64,000 nucleotides of DNA, taken from NCBI RefSeq assembly GCF_004799515.1, contig NZ_SSMX01000014.1, positions 1 to 64,000 on the forward strand, read 5' to 3'. Made by a program: the position numbers and the translations under genes. This document shows, piece after piece, positions 10,774-18,693 of this stretch (positions within the stretch are counted from its first letter, which is position 1; each line of letters opens with the position of its first letter). The notes beneath the pieces were generated by a model. That model was not told the DNA's origin, ran no database searches, and saw only the letters and a list, made by a program, of their open reading frames with translations. This stretch comes from Phenylobacterium sp. GTDB taxonomy: Bacteria > Pseudomonadota > Alphaproteobacteria > Caulobacterales > Caulobacteraceae.

Positions 10774-11001
10774 GCCGCCGCCCTCGCCGTGACCCGAACC
10801 CGATTGGTAGCCAAGCTTTTCGTGAGGGGCAAAGCGTCTCCGTGCGCCAGGATGTGACGAGCGCCCCATTGGGCCGACGAATGCGGCGAAAGCGGTCCTG
10901 GACGCCCGAAAACCGGCCCCGAGGCGGCGCGGGCCGCAGGCGGGTCGGTTGCGGCGGCGTCGACTTGCGGGAAATGATCTTCGCAACCGGGGAGACCGAT
11001 C

Positions 11002-12105
11002 TTGGTCGAGGGCAGGCGCAAACGGGACGGACCCTGGAGCGACTGGACCGCCGCGCGCGAACCGTGGCCGGCTGCGCGCATCTTCATCTGGGCCGGCGCC
11101 ATCGGCCTGGTGATGTCCACAGAGTTCTTCGCCCAGCCCTTCGTGTGGCGCTCCTGGACACTGGACGACATCCTGCTGGGCTGGTTGCCGATCCTGGCCG
11201 ACCGGCTGGTGGTGGCCGGCGCCATGGCGGCCTGCATGGTGGCGGCGGGCTGGCGCCCGGCGCGGAGTCTGGGGCTGCGCGGCGCGCAGTTCGCGCTCGC
11301 GGCCCTGGCCGGCGCGACGGCCGGCGAGGGGCTGCGCCGGGTCCTGCACCTCTACGGCGAACGCGACGATCTCGCCGCGACCCTGGGCCGGATCGCCGCC
11401 TGGACGCTGGCGGGCTCGGCCCTGGGCGGGATCGTCGCCGCCTGGCGCTTCGGCGCGGACTATGCGGCGACCGCGGAGGCCGCCCAGATGCGCGCGGCGC
11501 GGCTTCGCCAGCTGACCACCGCCACCCAGTTGGAGGCCCTGCAGCGGCAGATCGAGCCGCACTTCCTGTTCAACACCTTGGCCACCATCAAGCGGCTGGG
11601 CGTGACCTCGCCGCGGGAGGGCCGCCAGCTTCTCTCAAGGTTCCTGGACTTCACCACCGCCACCTTGAGCGCGGAACGGGAAGCCGAGACCACCCTTGGC
11701 CAGGAGCTGGACCTGGCCAAGGCCTACCTCGACGTCTGCGCGGCGCGGATGGGTGAGCGCCTGACCGTCGTGTGGGACGTCGACGAGGCGGCCCGCGACC
11801 GGCGCTTCCCGGCGCTGATGTTGGGCACACTCTTGGAAAACGCCCTGAAGCATGGCCTCGCCCCTGTCGAAGCGGGCGGCACCATCACCGTCTCGGCCCG
11901 GCGCCGCGGGCCGCGGCTGGAGGTTGCGGTGGCCGACAGCGGCTCAGGCCTGACCGGCCAGGCGTCGGGCGCGGGGATCGGCCTCGCCAACCTGGTGGCG
12001 CGGCTGCGCCTGCTCTACGGCCCCGCCGCGGCCTTCGCCCTGGAGCCGCAGCCGCAGGGCGGCGTGCGCGCGGTGATCGGAGTGCCCGATGCCCTGGCCG
12101 CCTAG
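11002..12105 (+). CDS. LytS-family sensor histidine kinase
   Basis: A 367-residue membrane kinase. Four hydrophobic segments lie in residues ~25-155, followed by the His_kinase (LytS/YehU) region with the phosphoacceptor in QIEPHFLFNTL (near residue 179) and a HATPase_c domain with N-box LLENALKHGL and G-boxes DSGSG and GIGLANL. The start is a TTG at 11002 preceded by GGGGAG at seven bases. It is the first gene of a coupled operon: it overlaps the next gene by 17 bases, and the cognate LytTR regulator is the fourth gene. Signal unknown. Confidence 0.9.
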   Translation: MVEGRRKRDGPWSDWTAAREPWPAARIFIWAGAIGLVMSTEFFAQPFVWRSWTLDDILLGWLPILADRLVVAGAMAACMVAAGWRPARSLGLRGAQFALAALAGATAGEGLRRVLHLYGERDDLAATLGRIAAWTLAGSALGGIVAAWRFGADYAATAEAAQMRAARLRQLTTATQLEALQRQIEPHFLFNTLATIKRLGVTSPREGRQLLSRFLDFTTATLSAEREAETTLGQELDLAKAYLDVCAARMGERLTVVWDVDEAARDRRFPALMLGTLLENALKHGLAPVEAGGTITVSARRRGPRLEVAVADSGSGLTGQASGAGIGLANLVARLRLLYGPAAAFALEPQPQGGVRAVIGVPDALAA

Positions 12106-12895
12106 CCGCCTCAGCCCCGGCCGCCTCAGCCCCGGCGTCGCGGGCTGGCTGGCCGCCTTGGCCAGCGGCGCGCTCTGGGGCTGGGCCATGGGCGCCATCG
12201 AGACTTTGCGCCAGCCGCCCGTGGATATGCCGCTGGCTCAGTTGGTCCAGTTCCTGGCGGCCATGATGATCCTCTGGTCGGCGACCGGCCTGTGCTGGGC
12301 CGTGGCCACCCGGCTCGCCGGCCAGCGGCTGTCGGCGCTGCGGATGGTCTCGAACTGGCTGCTGATGAGCCTTTCGCTCTCGGCGATCAACGCCCTGCTG
12401 ATGGTCAGCCACACCGGGCTTGGGATCGACGACGAGACCGCCGTGCTGATCGGCCGCCGGGTGTCGTTCGACGCCGCCTATGCGCACACCCTTTGGATGA
12501 ACGCGGTGTTCGGCGGCTTCTATGTGGCGGGCTATTGGGCCTTCCTGCGCGCCGTGCGCTCGCGGCGCCGGCTGGCCCAGGTCCAGCTCGCGCTTAGCGA
12601 CGAGGCGGCCCTGCTGCAGGCGGCGCGGCTGAATTCGCTGCGCGGCGCCTTGCAGCCATCTGTGCTGATCGCCGCCATCCGCGTGCTGCGCCAGCGCTAC
12701 GATGTCGATCCGGCGGCGGCTGACGCCCTGCTGGACCACCTCGTCGCCTATCTGCGCGCCGCCGTCGGCGGCTCCGCGCGCGCGTCGAACGCCCGCGTCG
12801 CCGAAGCACGCCAGGCCCTGCGCAACGCCATCGAAGACCCCGCCTTCGCCATCCCGATCACCCCGGGGAAACCCCCGTCTGGAGCCACGCCATGA
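12089..12895 (+). CDS. LytS-like membrane protein lacking kinase residues (pseudokinase partner)
   Basis: A 268-residue protein with the same plan as the preceding kinase: four membrane segments (about 20-40, 48-72, 85-108, 132-155) and a cytoplasmic helical region. At the point where the kinase has IEPHFLFNTL this protein has LQPSVLIAAI, so the phosphoacceptor His and following Phe/Asn are gone, and it ends after the dimerisation helices with no ATPase domain. A GGAG ribosome site precedes the ATG inside the kinase gene. It may dimerise with the kinase or carry the sensory function. The frame is intact and its codon use normal, so it is not a decayed gene. Confidence 0.75.
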   Translation: MPWPPSRLSPGRLSPGVAGWLAALASGALWGWAMGAIETLRQPPVDMPLAQLVQFLAAMMILWSATGLCWAVATRLAGQRLSALRMVSNWLLMSLSLSAINALLMVSHTGLGIDDETAVLIGRRVSFDAAYAHTLWMNAVFGGFYVAGYWAFLRAVRSRRRLAQVQLALSDEAALLQAARLNSLRGALQPSVLIAAIRVLRQRYDVDPAAADALLDHLVAYLRAAVGGSARASNARVAEARQALRNAIEDPAFAIPITPGKPPSGATP

Positions 12896-13281
12896 CCCAA
12901 CATCGTCTCCCTTTGATCGCCGCCGTGCTGGCCAGCCTGGCTCTAGCCAGTTCCTCGGCGCTGAGCCAGGACGCCGCGAAGGTGCAGCCGGCGAGCTATC
13001 GGGTCGCGCTGGACAACGACAGCGTCCGGGTCCTGGAGTTCACCGGCCGCCCCGGCATGAGCGTCTGCGGCTCAGGCCTGCACAGCCATCCCGCCCACCT
13101 CACCGTGGTGTTGACCGCGGCCAAGGTGAAGGTGACCCAGAACGGCAAGACCTTCATCGCCGAGAACAAGCCGGGCGACGTCTTCTGGTCGGAGGCAGTC
13201 ACCCACGAGACCGAGAACGTCGGCGGCGCGCCGGTGCGCTCGCTGATCGTCGAGCTGAAGCATCCTGCCAATGGCCGCTGA
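12892..13281 (+). CDS. Secreted cupin-domain protein
   Basis: A 129-residue protein with a signal peptide (MTQHRLPLIAAVLASLALASSSALS, cut before QDAA) and one small cupin barrel. The metal-ligand-like residues are visible in GLHSHPAHLTVVL and in VTHETENVG, with GDVFW between them as the usual glycine turn. It overlaps the preceding gene by four bases (ATGA) with GGAG eight bases upstream and overlaps the regulator gene by 11 bases, so the three are translated together. A periplasmic cupin inside a two-component operon could bind or process the signal sensed by the membrane proteins; that is inference. Confidence 0.82.
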   Translation: MTQHRLPLIAAVLASLALASSSALSQDAAKVQPASYRVALDNDSVRVLEFTGRPGMSVCGSGLHSHPAHLTVVLTAAKVKVTQNGKTFIAENKPGDVFWSEAVTHETENVGGAPVRSLIVELKHPANGR

Positions 13282-14044
13282 CCGCCTGGCCCGCGTCCAG
13301 CCCGGCGTCACGGCCCTGATCGCCGAGGACGAGCCGGTCCTGCGCGAGCAGCTGCAGGCGTTGCTCGCGACCCTGTGGCCCAGGCTCAACGTCGTGGCGG
13401 CGGTGTCGAACGGCGTCGAGGCCCTGGCCATGTATGACCAGCACCAGCCGCAGGTGATGTTCCTCGACATCCAGATGCCGGGCCTCACCGGTCTGCAGGT
13501 CGCCCAGCAGGTGGGCGGGCGATGCCACGTGGTGTTCCTCACCGCCTACGACGCCTATGCGGTCGCCGCCTTCGAGCAGGGCGCGGTGGACTATGTGCTG
13601 AAGCCCTACGACGACGCACGCCTGGGCGCGTCGCTGCGCCGCGTACAGGAACGGCTGGGCGCGGCCCCGCCGCCCCTGGACGCCCTGCTACAGGACCTGG
13701 CCGCCGCGCGGCCCAAGCCCTACCTCACCTGGATCAAGGCCTCGCGCGGGGCCGAGGTCGATCTGATCATGGTGGGCGACGTCTGCTACTTCCGCTCCGA
13801 CACCAAGTACACGAGCGTCTTCACCGAGAGCCGCGAAGCCCTCATCCGCGCCTCGATCAAGGAGCTGACGGCCGAGCTTGACCCGTCGCGGTTCTGGCAG
13901 ATCCACCGCTCGACCATCGTCAATGTCGAGGCCATCGCCTCGGTGACCCGCAACATGGCCGGCGCCACCGTCCTGAAGCTGAAGGCCCGGCCCGAGCGGC
14001 TGACCGTCAGCGAGGCCCACCGCAAGCTCTTCAAGCACATGTAG
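13271..14044 (+). CDS. LytTR-family response regulator
   Basis: A 257-residue regulator. Residues ~14-130 are a receiver domain (AEDE acid cluster, phosphoacceptor Asp in FLDIQMPG, TAYD, and Lys in VLKPYD). Residues ~155-255 are a LytTR DNA-binding domain (ITRGAEVDLI-like strand, DVCYFRSDTKYTSV, FWQIHRSTIVNV). It is the output of the LytS-type kinase three genes upstream and probably controls its own operon or neighbouring promoters. LytTR targets are usually pairs of 9-bp direct repeats; I did not find a convincing pair here. Confidence 0.93.
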   Translation: MAADRLARVQPGVTALIAEDEPVLREQLQALLATLWPRLNVVAAVSNGVEALAMYDQHQPQVMFLDIQMPGLTGLQVAQQVGGRCHVVFLTAYDAYAVAAFEQGAVDYVLKPYDDARLGASLRRVQERLGAAPPPLDALLQDLAAARPKPYLTWIKASRGAEVDLIMVGDVCYFRSDTKYTSVFTESREALIRASIKELTAELDPSRFWQIHRSTIVNVEAIASVTRNMAGATVLKLKARPERLTVSEAHRKLFKHM

Positions 14045-14056
14045 CGCGCAAAGGGA

Positions 14057-14086
14057 GGCGCCCGGCCGAGGGGACGGCCGGGCGCC
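14057..14086. terminator. Bidirectional hairpin between convergent genes
   Basis: A perfect 12-bp GC-rich stem (14057-14068 with 14075-14086) and a 6-base loop lie between the LytTR gene (ends 14044) and the convergent PEP-CTERM gene (ends 14111). The minus-strand side is followed by a short CCCTTT stretch; the plus-strand side lacks a T run. A shared transcription stop is the simplest reading. Confidence 0.6.
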
Positions 14087-14110
14087 AGATCGCCGCCGCG
14101 AAATCGGGGA

Positions 14111-15328
14111 TCAGGCGGCGAAGACGGCGCGTCCAGTACGCCGGCGTAGCTGGGCGCCGGTCAGTCCGACGCCGAGGATCATCAAGGCCCAGCTGGCGGG
14201 TTCCGGCACCGCGTCGATGCGGCCAAAGAGGCCGTCCTGCTCGGCGTTCACGCCGGCGGCGAAGTAGAGGGCGTTGGCCGGTCCCGCCGTGCCGCCATTG
14301 CCGAACTCCAGGCCCCAGAGGCCGTCGATGGTGATCGGCGTGCCGTCGGGGTTGGTCAGCAGGCCTTCGAAGGTCCCGGTCTGCGAATAGGCGCTGATGA
14401 AGCCGTCGGCCTTATCGTGGGTGAAGTTGCCGATCAGGATGTCGTTGCTGAACGCGCCGAAGTCGCTGGGCGCGAGCGCCACGCCCCAGGGCGAATCCAG
14501 ATCGGCGCCGGTGAACCGCTGGATCAGGTTGCCGGCGCTGTCGTACTCGTCGACGTAGCCCGAGCCCAGCGGCTGGTTGGCCGCCGGCGGGCCGCCCACG
14601 GCATAGGTGACGAAGATGTTGCCGTTGATGTTCTGGGCGTTGAAGGCCGCCAGGCCGGCCTGCGGCGCGCCGGGATCGGAGAAGGCGTTCGCGCCGAGGC
14701 TCACGAGTTGGAAGCTGGTGTTGTAGACGTCGACGCCGCCGCGCGTGCCGCTGTTCGCCGCGTAGAGATAGCTGTTGGCGCCGACCGAGCCTATCGCCAG
14801 GCCGGTATAGGCGACGCTGGGCGGCGGCGGCCCGGGCGTCGGGCCAGGGACCACCACCACCGCCTGCGTGCCCTGCGCCCCGTTCCAGGCGGAGATCGAT
14901 CCGTCGATGTCGGCGGTGATGAAGCGGGCGGGGCCGCCCGTGCCGAGCGTGAAGGCCGAGCCGCCGTTGTAGACCATGCCAGTGACGCCGCCGCCCATTC
15001 CGAAGGGGGCGTTCTGAGGCACCGTCACCACCAGCGAGCCCGGCTTGCCGGCGCCGTTGTAGACGGTCTCGGTGGCGGTATTGGCGTTGGAGATCCACCA
15101 TTCGCCGGTGGACGAACGGTCGATGCCCCAGGGGTTCACCAGGTTCGGGTCCACGTAGGTCGCGGGCGCATAACCCATGGTGGCCAGCGCGGCCTGGCTG
15201 TCGGTGACCAGGTCTGTCTGGCCGTAGCCGCCGGCGGTCGCCGCGCCGGCGACGGCCGCGCCTGCGACCACCGCCGCCCCGGCCAGGAGCACCGTCCGCC
15301 AGGGACGGGCGATTGCGAAGATACCCAT
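14111..15328 (-). CDS. TIGR03118-like PEP-CTERM protein
   Basis: A 405-residue exported protein with an N-terminal signal segment (about residues 12-32) and a C-terminal PEP-CTERM sorting tail: VPEPASWALMILGVGLTGA followed by RRR, i.e. the PEP motif, a membrane helix and an Arg cluster. The body begins with the LVNPWGI and WISNANT motifs of the TIGR03118 family (propeller-like, function unknown). The tail predicts cleavage by an exosortase, and none is encoded in this window. It is probably a surface or envelope-associated protein. Confidence 0.85.
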   Translation of the reverse strand: MGIFAIARPWRTVLLAGAAVVAGAAVAGAATAGGYGQTDLVTDSQAALATMGYAPATYVDPNLVNPWGIDRSSTGEWWISNANTATETVYNGAGKPGSLVVTVPQNAPFGMGGGVTGMVYNGGSAFTLGTGGPARFITADIDGSISAWNGAQGTQAVVVVPGPTPGPPPPSVAYTGLAIGSVGANSYLYAANSGTRGGVDVYNTSFQLVSLGANAFSDPGAPQAGLAAFNAQNINGNIFVTYAVGGPPAANQPLGSGYVDEYDSAGNLIQRFTGADLDSPWGVALAPSDFGAFSNDILIGNFTHDKADGFISAYSQTGTFEGLLTNPDGTPITIDGLWGLEFGNGGTAGPANALYFAAGVNAEQDGLFGRIDAVPEPASWALMILGVGLTGAQLRRRTGRAVFAA

Positions 15329-15472
15329 GATCCTATCCTCCTGAGGCGCCCCTGCGCCTTCGATGGGGACAGACTAGGCTTCGCGGGTGGCGGCTTCCGC
15401 AGGGCGGCGACGAGCGCACCGGAACGCCGACGAACGCCGGGAATCGCGGTGGGAGACCCGGATTCTTCGGGA

Positions 15473-17536
15473 TCAGACGTCCAGGTCGGCGACCGCGAAC
15501 TCGGCGTTTTCCTGGATGAACTGGAAGCGGCTCTCGGGCTTGCGGCCCATCAGCTGCTCGACCAGGGCCTCCACGCTTTCCTCGGCGCGGGGCAGGGTGA
15601 CGCGGGCCAGGGTGCGCTTGGAAGGATCCATGGTGGTCTCCTTCAGCTGCGCGGGCATCATCTCGCCCAGGCCTTTGAAGCGGCTGATCTCCGGCTTCTT
15701 GCCCTTGAACTCGCCGGCCAGCAGCTCGTCACGGTGGGTGTCGTCGCGGGCGTAGACGACCTTGGTCCCGTGGCTCAGCCGGTAGAGCGGCGGCAGCGCC
15801 AGGAAGAGGCGGCCGGAGCGGATCATGTCCGGCATGGTCCGGTAGAAGAAGGTGATCAGCAGGCTCGCGATGTGGGCGCCGTCGACGTCGGCGTCGGTCA
15901 TGATCACCACGCGCTCGTAGCGCAGGTCCTCTTCCTTGAACTTGGCTCCGCCCTGGACGCCCAGCGCCAGAAGAAGATCGCTCAACTCCTTGTTTTGGCC
16001 AAGCTTGTCGAGGGTGGCCGAGGCGACGTTCAGGATCTTGCCGCGCAGCGGCAGGATCGCCTGGGTGCGCCGGTCGCGGGCCTGCTTGGCCGAGCCGCCG
16101 GCGCTGTCGCCTTCGACCAGGAAGATCTCGGTGCCGTCGGTGGCGCTGCCGGCGCAGTCGGCGAGCTTGCCCGGCAGGCGCAGCTTGCGGGTCGCCGAGG
16201 CGCGGGCGACCTCCTTGTCCTTGCGCCGCTTCAGCCGTTCCTCGGCGCGCTCGATGACGAATTCCAGCAGGGCCGAGGCGGCCTTTGGCTGGGCGGTCAG
16301 CCAGTGGTCGAAGGGGTCGCGCAGGGCGGTCTCGACCAGGCGCTGGGCCTCGCTGGAGGACAGCTTCTCCTTGGTCTGGCCCTGGAACTCAGGATCGCGG
16401 ATGAAGACGCTGACCAGGGCCCCGGCCTGGGCGATCACGTCGTCGGCGGTCAGGATCGCGCCGCGCTTCTCGCCGGTCAGCTCCGCATAGGCCTTCAGGC
16501 CTCGGGTCAGCGCCGCGCGCAGGCCGGCCTCGTGCGTGCCGCCCTCCGGCGTCGGCACGGTGTTGCAGTAGGACTGCAGGAAGCCGTCGGCCTCGCCGAA
16601 GCCGGCGGGCGTCCAGGCGATGGCCCATTCCACCTTGCCAGCCTCGCCCTGGCGCTCATAGCGGCCGGCGAAGGGCTCGGGCGTCACCGTCTCGATGTCC
16701 TTGACCCGCTCGGCCAGGAAGTCGGCCAGGCCGTTGGGGAAGCGGAAGGTGGCCTCCGCCGGGGTCTGGTCGTGGATCCGTGACGGGTCGCAGGACCAAC
16801 GGATCTCGACCCCGCCGAACAGATAGGCCTTGGAGCGGGCCATGCGGTACAGCCGCGCCGGCTTGAACGCGACCGCCTCGCCGAAGATCACCGGGTCGGG
16901 CGAGAAGGCGATGGCGGTGCCGTGCTTGCGGGTCGGCCCCAGCTTCTCGATTCCGCCGATGGGCTTGCCGCGGGTGAAGGCCTGGCGCCACTCGAAGCCA
17001 TCCTTCCAGGCGGTGACCTCGACCCGCTCGCTGAGCGCGTTGACCACGGAAACGCCCACGCCGTGCAGGCCGCCGGAGGTCTCATAGGCCTTGCCGGAGA
17101 ATTTCCCGCCGGAGTGCAGGACGGTCATGATGACCTCCAGCGCCGACTTGCCGGGATGCTTGGGGTGCGGGTCGACCGGGATGCCGCGGCCGTCATCGGT
17201 GACGGTGAGCTGGCCGTCGGCGTCCAGCCGGACCGAGATCACCTTGGCGTGGCCGGCGACCGCCTCGTCCATGGCGTTGTCCAGCACCTCGGCGAACAGG
17301 TGGTGCAGGGCGCGCTCGTCGGTGCCGCCGATGTACATGCCCGGCCGCTTGCGGACCGGCTCCAGCCCTTCCAGGACTTCGATGTCCTTGGCCGAATAGC
17401 CGTCGGCTGCCGCCTTGCCCACGGTCACCGCCGGATCGGGGCGCGGCTCATGGCTCTGCGCCAGCGGCGCGGCCGGGGCGGGGTTCAGCGCGTCGTCGAA
17501 CAACGAGGCTTGCGGCTGGGCGGAGGGCTTGGGCAT
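15473..17536 (-). CDS. parE: DNA topoisomerase IV subunit B
   Basis: A 687-residue GHKL type II topoisomerase subunit, the usual length for alphaproteobacterial ParE. It shows the ATPase motifs EVLDNAMDEA, DDGRGIPVD and GGLHGVGVSVVN, and the TOPRIM motifs VEGDSAGGSAKQARDR and DADVDGAHI. ParE rather than GyrB is indicated by the length, the absence of the GyrB C-terminal insertion, and the leader MPKPSAQPQASLFDDAL. With ParC it decatenates replicated chromosomes. The ATG at 17536 is preferred over the farther start at 17644, which would add an Arg-rich stretch unlike the family. Confidence 0.93.
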   Translation of the reverse strand: MPKPSAQPQASLFDDALNPAPAAPLAQSHEPRPDPAVTVGKAAADGYSAKDIEVLEGLEPVRKRPGMYIGGTDERALHHLFAEVLDNAMDEAVAGHAKVISVRLDADGQLTVTDDGRGIPVDPHPKHPGKSALEVIMTVLHSGGKFSGKAYETSGGLHGVGVSVVNALSERVEVTAWKDGFEWRQAFTRGKPIGGIEKLGPTRKHGTAIAFSPDPVIFGEAVAFKPARLYRMARSKAYLFGGVEIRWSCDPSRIHDQTPAEATFRFPNGLADFLAERVKDIETVTPEPFAGRYERQGEAGKVEWAIAWTPAGFGEADGFLQSYCNTVPTPEGGTHEAGLRAALTRGLKAYAELTGEKRGAILTADDVIAQAGALVSVFIRDPEFQGQTKEKLSSSEAQRLVETALRDPFDHWLTAQPKAASALLEFVIERAEERLKRRKDKEVARASATRKLRLPGKLADCAGSATDGTEIFLVEGDSAGGSAKQARDRRTQAILPLRGKILNVASATLDKLGQNKELSDLLLALGVQGGAKFKEEDLRYERVVIMTDADVDGAHIASLLITFFYRTMPDMIRSGRLFLALPPLYRLSHGTKVVYARDDTHRDELLAGEFKGKKPEISRFKGLGEMMPAQLKETTMDPSKRTLARVTLPRAEESVEALVEQLMGRKPESRFQFIQENAEFAVADLDV

Positions 17537-17706
17537 TCGGCCTGAAGGGTGCGGCGATTCTGGAACCCGCCGGGTATGAATCGCCCCGCGCGGGAAGGCA
17601 ATGCGGCGGCGTCGCATGACCCCTCGACAGGCGCTCCGTCTCAAGCTCCTATCGGTGGCAAAGCCCCTGGCGGCAACCTCCGGGGCGGCAAAAAGGGCGG
17701 AGCGGA

Positions 17707-18618
17707 ATGTCCAGCTGGAAGGATCCCGAGATCGCGGGCGTCCGCGCCCTCCTGGCCTCGCGCCGGCCGGCGGAGGGCGAACCCCTGCCCAGCCGCGCCG
17801 AGCGCCGTGCGGCCATGGACGCCTTCGGCGAGATGGGCTCCCTGCCGCCCGGTTGCCTGCACGAGCCGGTGAGCGCTGGTGGGGTGAAGGCCGAGCGGAT
17901 CGTCCCGACCAACGCTGTCGAGGGCCGCCGCATCCTCTACCTGCACGGCGGCGGCTATGTGGGCGGCAGCCCGCGCAGCCATCGGCCGTTGGTGGCGAGG
18001 CTCGCCGAGGCCGCCCGCTCGGCGGCGCTCTCTATCGAGTACCGCCTGGCGCCGGAATGCCCGTTCCCCGCGGCGGTCGACGACGCCCTGGACGCCTATC
18101 GCCACCTGCTGGCCGAAGGGGTCTGGCCGGAGCGGATGATCGTCGCTGGCGACAGCGCCGGCGGCGGCCTGACCCTGGCGCTGGCCCTGAAGCTGAAGGC
18201 CGAGGGTCTGCCGCAGCCGGCGGCCCTCTTCGTGATCAGCCCGTGGGCGGACCTCACCCAGGCGCACGCGACCTATCGGACCAAGGCCGCCGACGACCCG
18301 ATGATCACCCGCGCCGGCCTCGACGAGAGCGCGGCGGCCTATCTGGGCGGCGGCGACGCGAAGGATCCCTTGGCCTCGCCTGCCTTTGGCGACTTCGAGG
18401 GCCTCGCGCCCCTGCTGATCCAGGTGGGTTCGGAGGAGGCCCTGTTGGGCGACAGCCTGCTGTTGGCCGAACGCGCCGGCCACGCCCGCGTCGAGGTGCG
18501 CCTGGAGATCTGGCCGGAGATGATCCACGTCTGGCACGTCTTCGGCGGCCAACTCTCCGCCGCCCGCAAAGCCATCGCCGCCGCCGGCGCCTGGATGGAC
18601 GAGAAGCTGGGCGGCTGA
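17707..18618 (+). CDS. Alpha/beta hydrolase, hormone-sensitive lipase (HSL) type
   Basis: A 303-residue cytoplasmic esterase. The oxyanion motif HGGGYVGGS (about residues 80-88), the nucleophile elbow GDSAGGG (about 150-156), the acid in EEALLGDS (about 241-248) and the His in MIHVWH (about 273) make a full catalytic set. The closest plan is the MlhB-like lactone hydrolase/acetyl-hydrolase group. No signal peptide is seen. It is flanked by parE (divergent) and an aspartyl-protease-like gene, which give no hint of substrate. Confidence 0.88.
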   Translation: MSSWKDPEIAGVRALLASRRPAEGEPLPSRAERRAAMDAFGEMGSLPPGCLHEPVSAGGVKAERIVPTNAVEGRRILYLHGGGYVGGSPRSHRPLVARLAEAARSAALSIEYRLAPECPFPAAVDDALDAYRHLLAEGVWPERMIVAGDSAGGGLTLALALKLKAEGLPQPAALFVISPWADLTQAHATYRTKAADDPMITRAGLDESAAAYLGGGDAKDPLASPAFGDFEGLAPLLIQVGSEEALLGDSLLLAERAGHARVEVRLEIWPEMIHVWHVFGGQLSAARKAIAAAGAWMDEKLGG

Positions 18619-18693
18619 GACGCGCCCGCAACAATCGCGCAAGAGACTGGCCGCGGCTCGCCGATGGGTTGTACCAATGACGGAGCTTAGGGT

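Noticed and set aside
12089-12895. Treating the kinase-like gene as a pseudogene.
   Set aside because: Frame intact, good ribosome site, normal codon bias and coupled overlaps on both sides argue for a functional product.
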